NCBI GenBank assembly: GCA_016285885.1
Contig: JAEERP010000013.1
Location: forward strand, 1 to 64,000
Origin: Paludibacteraceae bacterium
GTDB lineage: Bacteria; Bacteroidota; Bacteroidia; Bacteroidales; Paludibacteraceae
DNA: 64,000 nt
Reading direction: 5' to 3'
The stretch's first letter is position 1, and every line of letters begins with the position of its first letter. Positions 24,336 to 32,779 of this stretch are shown piece after piece. The position numbers and the translations under genes were made by a program. Under the pieces are notes generated by a model, which saw nothing but the letters and a program-made list of their open reading frames with translations, had not been told where the DNA came from and did no database searches.

Positions 24336-27011
24336 ATGGGGCAAGATAATCAAGAAGGACTAAAAAAGACGCTCGACTTCTCAAGAGCCATCGGAATATT
24401 ATTTTACCTACTGAATATATACTGGTATTGCCACACATTCTTCACGGGTATTCTTCCCCAAAGAATAACGGATAAAAGTTACCAGTTCCTCCACATGGCG
24501 AACCAGAGGATCCACCTTTTCGGATCCGTATACATCACGCTCTTCATCGCCCTACTATTCATTGCCTTCTACGGCTGGGCGGAGCGAGGGAAGAAGGAGG
24601 AGAGGATCCAACTGAATCCTTTCATATCGCCCATCTGCGGCCTTCTGGAAAGGCTAGGGATCGTCGACCGAGGCGAAGACGGACGGGTCATGGAGGAGAA
24701 CGACAACGGCAAGACAGTGCTCAAAATAAAGCCTATCCGCACAGAGGGTTGGTGCATCATCGCCATCGGGCTCTTCCTCGTGATGATCAGTCCTGCCATG
24801 CTGCGGATTCCGCAACCCCTCACCAAGACCATCGCCTACATCCTCATCAGTGGAATCGGCATCCTCTATTTCATCTTCGGAGGCAACTATATCCACAAGG
24901 TAAGCCGCTCCTTCGAGGATACCAGCAGCGAGAACGAGGAATCATTCAAACAGAACGAAGAACTGATCGATAACCCCTATTCGGTCAATCTTAAAACGCA
25001 ATACCGCTTCAAAGGGAAAGAGAGGGAGGGATGGATCAACGTGGTCAACCCGTTCCGAGCGACCAGCGTGCTGGGCACCCCGGGTTCGGGAAAGACCTAT
25101 GCGGTCATCAACGAGTTCATCCGCCAGCACATGAAGAAGAACTTCACGATGTACTGCTACGACTTCAAGTTCCCGGACCTCTCCACCATCGTCTACAACC
25201 ACATGAAGTGGAACGAGGATCGCTTCATGGCAAGGTATGGACTGAAACCTAAATTCTGCGTGATCAACTTCGACGATCCCAGACGGTCGCTGCGATGCAA
25301 CCCCATCCATCCTAAGTTCATGAGCGACATCACGGATGCCTACGACAGCGCCTACACCATCATGCTGAACCTCAACAAGAGCTGGGCGCAGAAGCAGGGC
25401 GATTTCTTCGTGGAGTCTCCTATCAACTACCTCACTGCCTCCATCTGGTACCTCAAGGAGATCGAAGGCGGCAAATACTGCACGTTGCCGCATGTGATCG
25501 AGTGGATCAACTCGAAATATGTGGACTGCATACCGCTAATGAGCATGAACCCGAGCCTCGTCAACTACATGTCCGCCTTCATGGAGGCCTGGGAAGGCGG
25601 TGCGCAAGACCAACTGCAGGGGCAGATCGCTTCGGTCCGCATTCCGCTCTCCCGCATCAGCTCGCCCCAACTCTACTGGGTCATGACGGGCAATGACTTC
25701 ACGCTGGACCTGAACAATCCTGAAGAGCCTAAGGTGCTCTGCGTCGGTAACAACCCTGAGAAAAAGGACATCTACGCCACCGCTTTAGGGCTCTACAACG
25801 GGCGCATCGTGAAGGTCATCAACAAAAAGGAGAAGCATCCTATCTCATTGATAATAGACGAGTTACCTACCATCTACTTCAGGGGATTGGACAACCTCAT
25901 CGCCACCGCCCGCGCCAACAAGGTGTCGGTCTGCCTAGGCTACCAGGACTTCACCCAGCTGATACGCGACTATGGAGAGAAGGAGGCGAAAGCCATCATC
26001 AACACCATCGGCAACCTCTTCTGCGGACAGGTGACGGGCGACACCGCCACCCAGCTCGAGAAACGTTTCGGCAAGAACATGCAACGGAGGAAGAGCCAAA
26101 GCTACAATTCGTCGGGCGTCTCGACCAGCATCAGCGAGCAAAACGACACGATGATACCTGCCTCGAAGATCTCCACACTGACGCAGGGAACATTCGTCGG
26201 CGCCGTAGCGGATAACTTCGGAGAAGAGATTTCCGAGAAGATCTTCAACGCCAAGATCGTCATCGACAACGAGGCGGTCAAAGCGGAGGAAGCCGCCTAC
26301 CAACCGCTGCCGACCTTCTACAACTTCGACTCGCCCGCCGAGGTGAACGAACTCAAGCAGTTCATGCTGAACTTCCTCAAGAAATACTACGTGATCGCCT
26401 GCGACAATGCGGAGACACTCCGGGAGATCATGGGCATAGAGAGTTCGTCCGTTCAGACCTTCCTCAACTCCTTCAACGGATTCGCGGAGTTCATTTCGCA
26501 AATTGGCAAGACCATCAGCGGTCTGTGCGCAAAGGCCATCGAAGAGATAGCCTCCCTCAACGCCTACCGAGGGGACTCGGACAACTACCACGAGCGGATG
26601 AGGCAGATCGTCATCGGCCTCATCACAGACCGGAACGTCGCCAACTGGATCTCCAAGGAGAAGGAATTCAAGGAGAACAAATATGCGGCGGAAAGTCTCA
26701 GGATGGGAGAGGTGCTCAGAGTCGTCATGGAACGCATCGATAGCCTCGAGGAGAGCGGAGAGATGCAGAGCGCACCAATAACAGAGAAATTAGAGCTAAT
26801 CCATAACTACTTCACAAACCTGAAGAATTTCAGTTCACATGTCCAGGAGATCCGTGACCAAAAGATGAATGACGTGCTGAAGCAGCAGGAGGAGCAGGTA
26901 CGTGCGGACATCAGAGGATTGATCGAGCGGCAGCTGAAGATATTAGAGACGGACGAGCGCTGGCAACAACTGTCCAAGCGCAGGCGAGAGGCCATGGGTA
27001 TCGAAGGATAA
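24336..27011 (+). CDS. Orphan VirD4/TraG-type coupling ATPase
   Basis: 891 residues. Four N-terminal membrane helices (for example AIGILFYLLNIYWYC, GSVYITLFIALLFIAFYGW, CIIAIGLFLVMISPAML) are followed by a P-loop GTPGSGKT at about residue 247, a Walker B ISLIIDELPTI and a TraM-recognition-type helicase core (GYQDFTQLIRDYG). The C-terminal ~250 residues are helical. VirD4/TraG proteins feed DNA-relaxase complexes or proteins to a type IV secretion channel. No relaxase, tra gene, integrase or att site is near, so either this is a decayed conjugation remnant or a domesticated chromosomal ATPase. The codon use is like the rest of the chromosome, which favours the latter. Confidence 0.8.
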   Translation: MGQDNQEGLKKTLDFSRAIGILFYLLNIYWYCHTFFTGILPQRITDKSYQFLHMANQRIHLFGSVYITLFIALLFIAFYGWAERGKKEERIQLNPFISPICGLLERLGIVDRGEDGRVMEENDNGKTVLKIKPIRTEGWCIIAIGLFLVMISPAMLRIPQPLTKTIAYILISGIGILYFIFGGNYIHKVSRSFEDTSSENEESFKQNEELIDNPYSVNLKTQYRFKGKEREGWINVVNPFRATSVLGTPGSGKTYAVINEFIRQHMKKNFTMYCYDFKFPDLSTIVYNHMKWNEDRFMARYGLKPKFCVINFDDPRRSLRCNPIHPKFMSDITDAYDSAYTIMLNLNKSWAQKQGDFFVESPINYLTASIWYLKEIEGGKYCTLPHVIEWINSKYVDCIPLMSMNPSLVNYMSAFMEAWEGGAQDQLQGQIASVRIPLSRISSPQLYWVMTGNDFTLDLNNPEEPKVLCVGNNPEKKDIYATALGLYNGRIVKVINKKEKHPISLIIDELPTIYFRGLDNLIATARANKVSVCLGYQDFTQLIRDYGEKEAKAIINTIGNLFCGQVTGDTATQLEKRFGKNMQRRKSQSYNSSGVSTSISEQNDTMIPASKISTLTQGTFVGAVADNFGEEISEKIFNAKIVIDNEAVKAEEAAYQPLPTFYNFDSPAEVNELKQFMLNFLKKYYVIACDNAETLREIMGIESSSVQTFLNSFNGFAEFISQIGKTISGLCAKAIEEIASLNAYRGDSDNYHERMRQIVIGLITDRNVANWISKEKEFKENKYAAESLRMGEVLRVVMERIDSLEESGEMQSAPITEKLELIHNYFTNLKNFSSHVQEIRDQKMNDVLKQQEEQVRADIRGLIERQLKILETDERWQQLSKRRREAMGIEG

Positions 27012-27143
27012 TAGACCCCCAAAACGCAATGTCCATTACCCATTTCATTATATATTAAACATTTATTCATCATTCATCGCCCATCATTCATCGATTCATC
27101 TTGCCGATTCGTCGATAAAAAGGGGGGAATAGTAGAACGGATT

Positions 27144-27173
27144 TTTGAATCACGCTCCGCAGGACTATATTTG
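27144..27173 (+). promoter_or_regulatory. Consensus promoter of the Cys/His-rich lipoprotein
   Basis: TTTG (27144-27147), 18 nt, TATATTTG (27166-27173): a full match to the Bacteroidota consensus. Start of transcription near 27180, 20 nt before the ATG. Confidence 0.75.
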
Positions 27174-27199
27174 TCTCAGAAGTTAAACATAAACATTTT

Positions 27200-27745
27200 A
27201 TGAATATGAAACGATTAACTACTATTTTATCCGCCGCATTGTTCGGTATGTTCATGATGAGTTCATGTTGCAACTGCGACAAAGACCATCAGTGCCAATG
27301 CCAATGTAAAGGTGAGGGCGAGGCAAGTTGTCAGACTGAATGTACCGGCAAACCATTCGGGGAAGGGAAATGCCCACAGGAGGGGATGCGTCAAGGGATG
27401 CCTCCATGTCCTACCCAAGGCGGATGCCCGAAGATGAAAGCCCAGATGGAGAAGTGGATGAAGTTCGACAGCCTCTCCGTCGACGAGCAGAAAGCATTGC
27501 TGAAAGAACGCAAGGAGGCGATTGATAAAATGCAGGCGGAAATGGAGGCCAGAAAGGCTGAGATGGAGCAGAAATGGGCCAACTTCGACAGTCTGACCAT
27601 CGAGGAGCAGAAGCAGTTGATCGACATGAAGAGCGGTCCGATGTTCGGTCCCCACAAAGGCTTTCCAAAGGGCCCACGTCCGGAGGGAATGCACGGAGAC
27701 AAGAGGGGGCACAAGCACCACGGTCCGCGCCCGGAAAGGAACTAA
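27200..27745 (+). CDS. Cys- and His-rich lipoprotein of unknown function
   Basis: 181 residues. A short signal ends in a lipobox-like MMSSC, followed by a Cys cluster (CCNCDKDHQCQCQC, then CQTEC, CPTQGGCP), two copies of an 'FDSL(S/T)(V/I)(D/E)EQK' helix (KFDSLSVDEQKALL and NFDSLTIEEQKQLI) and a Gly/Pro/His/Lys-rich tail ending RGHKHHGPRPERN. The Cys knot and His tail suggest metal binding; the helix pair faintly recalls Spy/CpxP-type metal or stress sensors, which is only an impression. It is likely anchored in the outer membrane. It has its own promoter and a strong terminator. Confidence 0.7.
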   Translation: MNMKRLTTILSAALFGMFMMSSCCNCDKDHQCQCQCKGEGEASCQTECTGKPFGEGKCPQEGMRQGMPPCPTQGGCPKMKAQMEKWMKFDSLSVDEQKALLKERKEAIDKMQAEMEARKAEMEQKWANFDSLTIEEQKQLIDMKSGPMFGPHKGFPKGPRPEGMHGDKRGHKHHGPRPERN

Positions 27746-27853
27746 GCGACATGTTTACAAGGAATAATACGCAAGTTGTGCAACATGGAAACAAATACTC
27801 ACATAAGCGAATAGCATTTACATACACTAGCAATAAATAAAAACTACTTTTTA

Positions 27854-27884
27854 GCCGCCATCTGACGAGATGTCAGGTGGCGGT
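27854..27884 (+). terminator. Strong Rho-independent terminator
   Basis: Arms ccgccatctgac and gtcaggtggcgg (one G-U pair) with a short loop, followed by tttattt; about 110 bp after the lipoprotein stop and before the ammonia-lyase promoter. Confidence 0.85.
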
Positions 27885-27887
27885 TTA

Positions 27888-27919
27888 TTTGCTAACCATT
27901 CCAAATTATGCTATATTCG
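27888..27919 (+). promoter_or_regulatory. Promoter of the ammonia-lyase gene
   Basis: TTTG (27888-27891), 20 nt, TATATTCG (27912-27919; one mismatch to TAnnTTTG); 22 nt before the ATG. Confidence 0.55.
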
Positions 27920-27941
27920 CGGCAATTAGATAGATGAAAGG

Positions 27942-29471
27942 ATGCAGAAAGAATTAGCGTATATTTTCCTAGAGGATATTGAATCCATCCTCTACAAGGG
28001 ACAAAAAATTGCCTTTACGCCCGCTATCATGGATAGGGTCCGTAAAAGCTATGAGTTTCTCGAGGAGTTCTCCAAAGACCGCGTCATCTACGGCATAAAC
28101 ACCGGGTTCGGGCCCATGGCTCAATACCGGGTCAGCGACGACGAGCGCATCCAATTGCAATACAACATCATACGTAGCCACTCGGCGGGTGCGGGCCAAC
28201 CACTCCCTAACATCTACGTGAAGGCGGCCATGATCGCAAGGATCGGCACCTTCATCCAGGGTGAATCGGGCATTCATCCCGAGTTGGTGGAGCTATTGGC
28301 GGCATTCATCAACAACGACATATATCCATTCATCCCCGAGCACGGAAGCGTAGGCTCCAGTGGCGACCTCGTGCAGTTAGCGCACATGGCACTCACACTG
28401 ATCGGTGAAGGTGAGGTGTGCTACCAAGGGAAGTTCCAACCTGCCTCGGAGGTGCTGAAAAAGCTTGGGCTGAAACCATTAGGCATACATGTGCGCGAGG
28501 GACTCTCCGTCACCAACGGCACCTCCTTCATGACCGGCATCGGACTGGTCAACCTCTTCGATGCGAAGCGTCTGTTGCAATGGGCGGTCATCGCCTCGGC
28601 GATGGTCAACGAGATCGCCTCCTCCTACGACGACTTCATGGCGGAGAAGCTCAATGAGGTGCGCCGTCAGCCAGGGCAGAGCGAAATCGCCCGACAACTC
28701 CGCGAGTGGAGCGCTGGTAGCCACTGCATGCTCAGCCGTGAGAAGGCACTGTACGACGGAGGTCATCAAGAGGAAAGCGTATTCAAACATAAAGTGCAGC
28801 CCTACTACTCGTTGCGTTGTGTGCCGCAGATCCTCGGCCCCGTATTGGAGACGCTGCAAAACACGGAAAGGGTGCTGGTCAACGAGGTCAATTCGGCGAC
28901 GGACAACCCAATCGTGGACGTCGACACGCAGACCGTCTACCATGGCGGCAACTTCCACGGCGACTACGTATCGTTCGAGATGGACAAACTGAAGATCGCC
29001 ACCACCAAGCTGACCATGCTGATGGAGCGTCAGATGAACTATCTCTTCCACGACCGCATCAACGGCATCCTCCCGCCATTTGTGAACATGGGTGTGTTAG
29101 GGCTCAACTACGGCATGCAGGCGTGCCAATTCACGGCGACCTCCACCACGGCGGAGTGCCAGACGCTCTCCAACTCCATGTACGTGCACTCCATACCGAA
29201 CAACAACGACAACCAAGACGTCGTCAGCATGGGCACCAACTCCGCGCTATTGGCGAAGAGGGTGGTGGACAACGCCTACCAAGTGATGGCCATCCATTTC
29301 ATGTCCATCGTGCAAGGCATCGATTGTCTGGAAGCCGCTGGAAAACTCTCTCCGAAGACAAAGGCCATCTATGACGAGATCAGGGCCTTCTTCCCTAAAT
29401 TCGTGGACGATACGACCAAGTACGAAGAGATCGCCAAGATGCAAACGTACTTGCGAGAGAAGAGATTCTGA
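27942..29471 (+). CDS. MIO-type aromatic amino acid ammonia-lyase (HAL/TAL family)
   Basis: 509 residues, normal length. YGINTGFGPMAQYRV and NIIRSHSAGAGQPLP (Ser79-His80, the HAL-like pair at the selectivity position) lead to the MIO loop HGSVGSSGDLVQLAHMAL; the cyclising tripeptide reads Ser139-Ser140-Gly141 where the family usually has Ala-Ser-Gly. Further conserved segments are SATDNPIVD and the LSNSMYVHSIPNNNDNQDVV region. It deaminates His, Tyr or Phe. No hutU, hutI or ftcD lies nearby, whereas fabG and lolA-like genes follow, so a role in making an aryl starter unit (aryl polyene/flexirubin-like) is at least as likely as histidine breakdown. Confidence 0.85.
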   Translation: MQKELAYIFLEDIESILYKGQKIAFTPAIMDRVRKSYEFLEEFSKDRVIYGINTGFGPMAQYRVSDDERIQLQYNIIRSHSAGAGQPLPNIYVKAAMIARIGTFIQGESGIHPELVELLAAFINNDIYPFIPEHGSVGSSGDLVQLAHMALTLIGEGEVCYQGKFQPASEVLKKLGLKPLGIHVREGLSVTNGTSFMTGIGLVNLFDAKRLLQWAVIASAMVNEIASSYDDFMAEKLNEVRRQPGQSEIARQLREWSAGSHCMLSREKALYDGGHQEESVFKHKVQPYYSLRCVPQILGPVLETLQNTERVLVNEVNSATDNPIVDVDTQTVYHGGNFHGDYVSFEMDKLKIATTKLTMLMERQMNYLFHDRINGILPPFVNMGVLGLNYGMQACQFTATSTTAECQTLSNSMYVHSIPNNNDNQDVVSMGTNSALLAKRVVDNAYQVMAIHFMSIVQGIDCLEAAGKLSPKTKAIYDEIRAFFPKFVDDTTKYEEIAKMQTYLREKRF

Positions 29472-29631
29472 CGCCCCACGATAAGATACATTAGTCGATA
29501 AAAAAGTCACATTTGGCGACAGAATCGGTCTATAGGGGGAATAGAGTTGGGGCATTCCACGAAAAGATATATATTTACCCCCAAAGTTAAAACGGGAAAA
29601 ATAGGAATAAAAACAATATAATTCTATATCA

Positions 29632-30360
29632 ATGAAAGTAGCATTAGTAACAGGCGCATCCAGAGGTATCGGCCGCGCATGCGCAGTGAAGCTAGCCGAG
29701 ATGGGTTATTACGTGATCATCAATTTCCAGTCCAACGAGACGGAAGCGCTGAACACGTTGAAGATGGTTCAGGAGAAGGGTTCTGACGGAGAGATCATGA
29801 AGTTCGACGTCTCACAGCCCGCAGAGGTGGAGAGAGCCATCACCGATTGGCAAGAGGCTCACCCGAGCGAATACATCGATTGCTTGGTGAACAACGCCGG
29901 CGTACGTCGCGACAACCTGCTGATCTGGATGTCCAACGAAGATTGGGCCCAAGTGTTGAACACGAGTTTGAACGGCTTCATGTACACGACGCGGGCGGTC
30001 TTGAAACCCATGTTGACCAAGAAGCACGGAAGGATCGTGAACATGGTATCCCTCTCAGGTCAAAAGGGTTTGCCTGGACAAACGAACTATTCGGCAGCCA
30101 AGGGTGCGGTGATGTCCGCCACGAAAGCATTGGCACAGGAAGTTGCCCGCAAGGGAGTGACCGTCAACGCTGTGGCACCTGGATTTGTCCGCACAGACAT
30201 GACCCACGACTTGGACGAAGCCTCTTTGAAGACCCAGATTCCGATGAACCGTTTCGGAGAGCCTGAGGAGATCGCGGCAACGGTCGCATTCCTCGTCTCG
30301 GAAGGAGCCTCCTACATCACAGGACAGACCATCGCGGTCAACGGAGGTCTTTATACCTAA
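29632..30360 (+). CDS. fabG: 3-oxoacyl-[ACP] reductase, SDR family
   Basis: 242 residues with the SDR cofactor loop [33 protein letters not shown], catalytic Ser (SLSGQKG), Tyr-x3-Lys (NYSAAKGAV) and a C-terminal [17 protein letters not shown]. It reduces 3-oxoacyl groups with NADPH. It has its own weak promoter (TATATTTA near 29569) after a 160-bp gap from the ammonia-lyase. Downstream are lolA-like and lipoprotein genes, not the usual fab genes, so it may serve an accessory polyketide-like pathway rather than housekeeping fatty acid synthesis. Confidence 0.9.
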   Translation: MKVALVTGASRGIGRACAVKLAEMGYYVIINFQSNETEALNTLKMVQEKGSDGEIMKFDVSQPAEVERAITDWQEAHPSEYIDCLVNNAGVRRDNLLIWMSNEDWAQVLNTSLNGFMYTTRAVLKPMLTKKHGRIVNMVSLSGQKGLPGQTNYSAAKGAVMSATKALAQEVARKGVTVNAVAPGFVRTDMTHDLDEASLKTQIPMNRFGEPEEIAATVAFLVSEGASYITGQTIAVNGGLYT

Positions 30361-30444
30361 TCCACGGAAGCGGGGTGTCACAAACGATGGCATCCGCCAC
30401 GTGAGACAAACAACCACTATCATTAATTTTAAAACTTGAAGATT

Positions 30445-31098
30445 ATGAAGAAGATTTTAGTTATTGCGGCTACAATGTTGGCTTCATTGTCTTTGTCATT
30501 GGTACAAGCAGCGAATCCTGTAGCAGACGTGAACGGGTTGAAAGAGAAGATGCAAGCCAACGCGGCGAAGATATCCTCCATCCAAAGCGATTTCACGCTT
30601 GTGAAATATATCTCCGTGATGTCCAGCACCATGAAATCATCCGGCAAGTTCTATTACAAGAAGAATGACAAGGTGAAACTGGAGTTCCTATTGCCAATCA
30701 AACAGAACTTGGTCATGAACGGTGACAAGCTGATGATGGACGCCAACGGCAAGCCAATGGTAATGGACGCCAAGTCCAATCCGATGATGGGAGAGTTGAA
30801 GAAGGTGATCTCCGCCTGCATGAGCGGTAACATCGCCAACATGGGATCGAACTACAAGATGGAGTACTTCGTCGACGGAGGCAACTATCTGGTGGTGATC
30901 ACCCCGCTGAGCGCAGACATCAAGAAGTTCGCCGAGAGAGTGGATCTATACCTCGATTCGTCAGACTTCACGGTGATAAAGATGCGCATGACAGAAGCTC
31001 TTAAACCAAACCAGAAAAAGAACGACTATTCTGAATACGTATTCTCTGGCAAACAGAAGAACGTAAACATAGACGATTCTGTCTTCTCGATCAAATAA
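30445..31098 (+). CDS. LolA-like outer-membrane lipoprotein carrier
   Basis: About 217 residues with a signal peptide (MLASLSLSLVQAA) and a LolA-fold beta half-barrel (SSIQSDFTLVKYISVMSS, GKFYYKKNDKVKLEFLLP, FTVIKMRMTEA). LolA-like proteins carry lipidated or hydrophobic molecules across the periplasm. LolA homologues of this type are standard members of aryl-polyene and flexirubin clusters. The true start is ATG 30445; the upstream TTG at 30436 is rejected because the signal peptide begins with MKKIL. It is co-transcribed with the next gene (10-bp gap). Confidence 0.85.
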   Translation: MKKILVIAATMLASLSLSLVQAANPVADVNGLKEKMQANAAKISSIQSDFTLVKYISVMSSTMKSSGKFYYKKNDKVKLEFLLPIKQNLVMNGDKLMMDANGKPMVMDAKSNPMMGELKKVISACMSGNIANMGSNYKMEYFVDGGNYLVVITPLSADIKKFAERVDLYLDSSDFTVIKMRMTEALKPNQKKNDYSEYVFSGKQKNVNIDDSVFSIK

Positions 31099-31107
31099 AA
31101 CGATTCG

Positions 31108-31749
31108 ATGACAAAAAAGATTTTATTCCTTACGGTAGCATTGGCGGGGTTGGCAAGTTGCACGCCCAAGATCTTTAACCAATCAGGGCTGCGTCCTACC
31201 ACCTCCGTCAAGATGCACCGTTCCAACCTAATGCCTGTTTTTGACGAATATGAAGCGGCACGGTACTATTCCGCCCAGGTGGATTTCAAGGAGAATAGCC
31301 TCACAGGCGTATTAGCCCTATCCCGGGAGGCGCAAGACCCGCGCAAGTTCCGCCTCATCATGATGACCCAATTCGGGGTGCCCATCTTCGACTTCTCCGT
31401 ATCGCAGGACAGTTTCATCGTGAACAGCTGCATGGAGCAACTCAAGAAGAAGGTCGTGATGAAAATCCTGGAGAGGGATTTCAAGAGCATACTGATGGTC
31501 GATGTGCCCGAGGATTTTCCCGGCACCGTCTACATGCCTCTGAAAGGCCAAGCCAGATGGGGCTACAGTGTGAACACGAAGAGCGGAGGCAACAACTACA
31601 TGTTCTACACCAAAGACCAAGGATATGTACACATCATCCAGAACGGGAGCTTCCTCAAAAAGATGAACGCGGTGTTCGACGAGCAAGTCATCACCATCGA
31701 GCACCCTAAGCTCAGTCTCAAAATGGTGCTGACACTCATTCCCCAATAA
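31108..31749 (+). CDS. Outer-membrane lipoprotein of unknown family
   Basis: 213 residues; signal with lipobox LAGLASC, then a beta-rich domain (NSLTGVLALSREAQD, KFRLIMMTQFGVPIFDFSVS) reminiscent of DUF-type lipoproteins that accompany LolA in aryl-polyene clusters. It starts 10 bp after the lolA-like stop and is clearly in one operon. Probably faces the periplasm at the outer membrane and receives or organises cargo from the LolA-like protein; this is inferred from context. Confidence 0.65.
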   Translation: MTKKILFLTVALAGLASCTPKIFNQSGLRPTTSVKMHRSNLMPVFDEYEAARYYSAQVDFKENSLTGVLALSREAQDPRKFRLIMMTQFGVPIFDFSVSQDSFIVNSCMEQLKKKVVMKILERDFKSILMVDVPEDFPGTVYMPLKGQARWGYSVNTKSGGNNYMFYTKDQGYVHIIQNGSFLKKMNAVFDEQVITIEHPKLSLKMVLTLIPQ

Positions 31750-31777
31750 CACACAAAACCCTTAAACATATCTCACC

Positions 31778-32470
31778 ATGAAAAGCACGGCAATCCTCAT
31801 CGCCTTAGGCATCCTTCCGTTCCTCGCGAACGCGGAGACCATCACAGGACACTACTCTTCCAATCTTCCCATGAAGAGGGGAGATATATCCATCTCAGTC
31901 AAACGGACAGGGAAGAGCACGCAACCCAACAAAAAGGGAAGATTCGCGCTAAGGAACGTTGATATCGACAATGACACGCTCGTTCTGCACTCCGAATCAC
32001 ACGATAGGACCTCCTACCTGCCCGTAAGAGGATGCGTCGAGTTCATCATCAAGGACGAGGCCGACAAAGTGGATATCGTTCAAAAGAAAGCGCCCTACGA
32101 GCCGTCGGGCATGTATGGCGGACAGATATTCACGAAAGCATCGCTTGAGAAGACAGGTGAGAGCATGACGCTCGCCGCCGTCAACGCCAAAGCGCCCAGG
32201 TCCAACGTCTACACCTCCTTCACAGGGAAAACAGAGCCCCTCTATTACATAGACGGACTTGAAGTGGGGGAGATAGCCACCCTACCCCTTTCGGAAGTCG
32301 CCTACGTGGAGCTTGTAAGACCATCCAACCCTGAATGCGCCGCAATGGGCTCCAGAGGAGGCAACGGCATGATCCTCGTCACCACGGTGACAAAATACAA
32401 AGCAGAGAACCCCGCATGGAACGAACCTACGGAGTATCATTGGGAGATACAGCTGGATGCGGGGAAGTAA
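31778..32470 (+). CDS. Exported protein with a TonB-receptor plug-like domain and no barrel
   Basis: 230 residues: a signal peptide (LIALGILPFLANAE), a carboxypeptidase-regulatory-like beta start, and a C-terminal region PLYYIDGLEVGEIATLPLSE ... RGGNGMILVTTVTKY that matches the plug domain of SusC/TonB-dependent receptors (YVIDG ... aNGVI-ITT). The 22-strand barrel is absent, so it cannot be a transporter by itself. It follows the lipoprotein gene by 28 bp. It may be a free plug that binds a barrel partner, or a stand-alone protein-protein module; no close family recognised. Confidence 0.65.
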   Translation: MKSTAILIALGILPFLANAETITGHYSSNLPMKRGDISISVKRTGKSTQPNKKGRFALRNVDIDNDTLVLHSESHDRTSYLPVRGCVEFIIKDEADKVDIVQKKAPYEPSGMYGGQIFTKASLEKTGESMTLAAVNAKAPRSNVYTSFTGKTEPLYYIDGLEVGEIATLPLSEVAYVELVRPSNPECAAMGSRGGNGMILVTTVTKYKAENPAWNEPTEYHWEIQLDAGK

Positions 32471-32674
32471 AAATTAGGCTATAGGCGCTAGATTTCAGAC
32501 GCCACGAACAGCATTGCCCCAACGGATTTACCATTTAACCATTTACATTCAACTACGCCATAGACGCAGAAAAGGCGCAGATGGTCTAGCCATCCTCCGA
32601 CTTGGCCCAATAGAAGACCGTGCGGCTGAGACAATTTTATTATCGACTTATCATATTCTTTTGAAATAAATTAA
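32471..32674. other. Intergenic without genes
   Basis: About 200 bp ahead of the LRR promoter. I see no gene or strong hairpin. Confidence 0.4.
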
Positions 32675-32682
32675 TATATTTG
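32675..32682 (+). promoter_or_regulatory. -7 box of the large LRR gene
   Basis: TATATTTG, exact TAnnTTTG match, about 98 bp upstream of the ATG at 32780. Confidence 0.6.
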
Positions 32683-32779
32683 GGGGATTCATTCCGTCTA
32701 AACGTATATCTAGTGATGAACGTAGACAATGGAAACGAGAGATTTTAAAAGTTATATTAACCCAAAAAGCAAGGACAAC

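Noticed and set aside
24336-27745. Conjugative element around the TraG-like ATPase
   Set aside because: No relaxase, mating-pair genes, integrase, att repeats or base-composition break around it.
27942-29471. Histidine utilisation (hut) operon
   Set aside because: Only the lyase is present; no urocanase, imidazolonepropionase or formiminotransferase gene is in the window.
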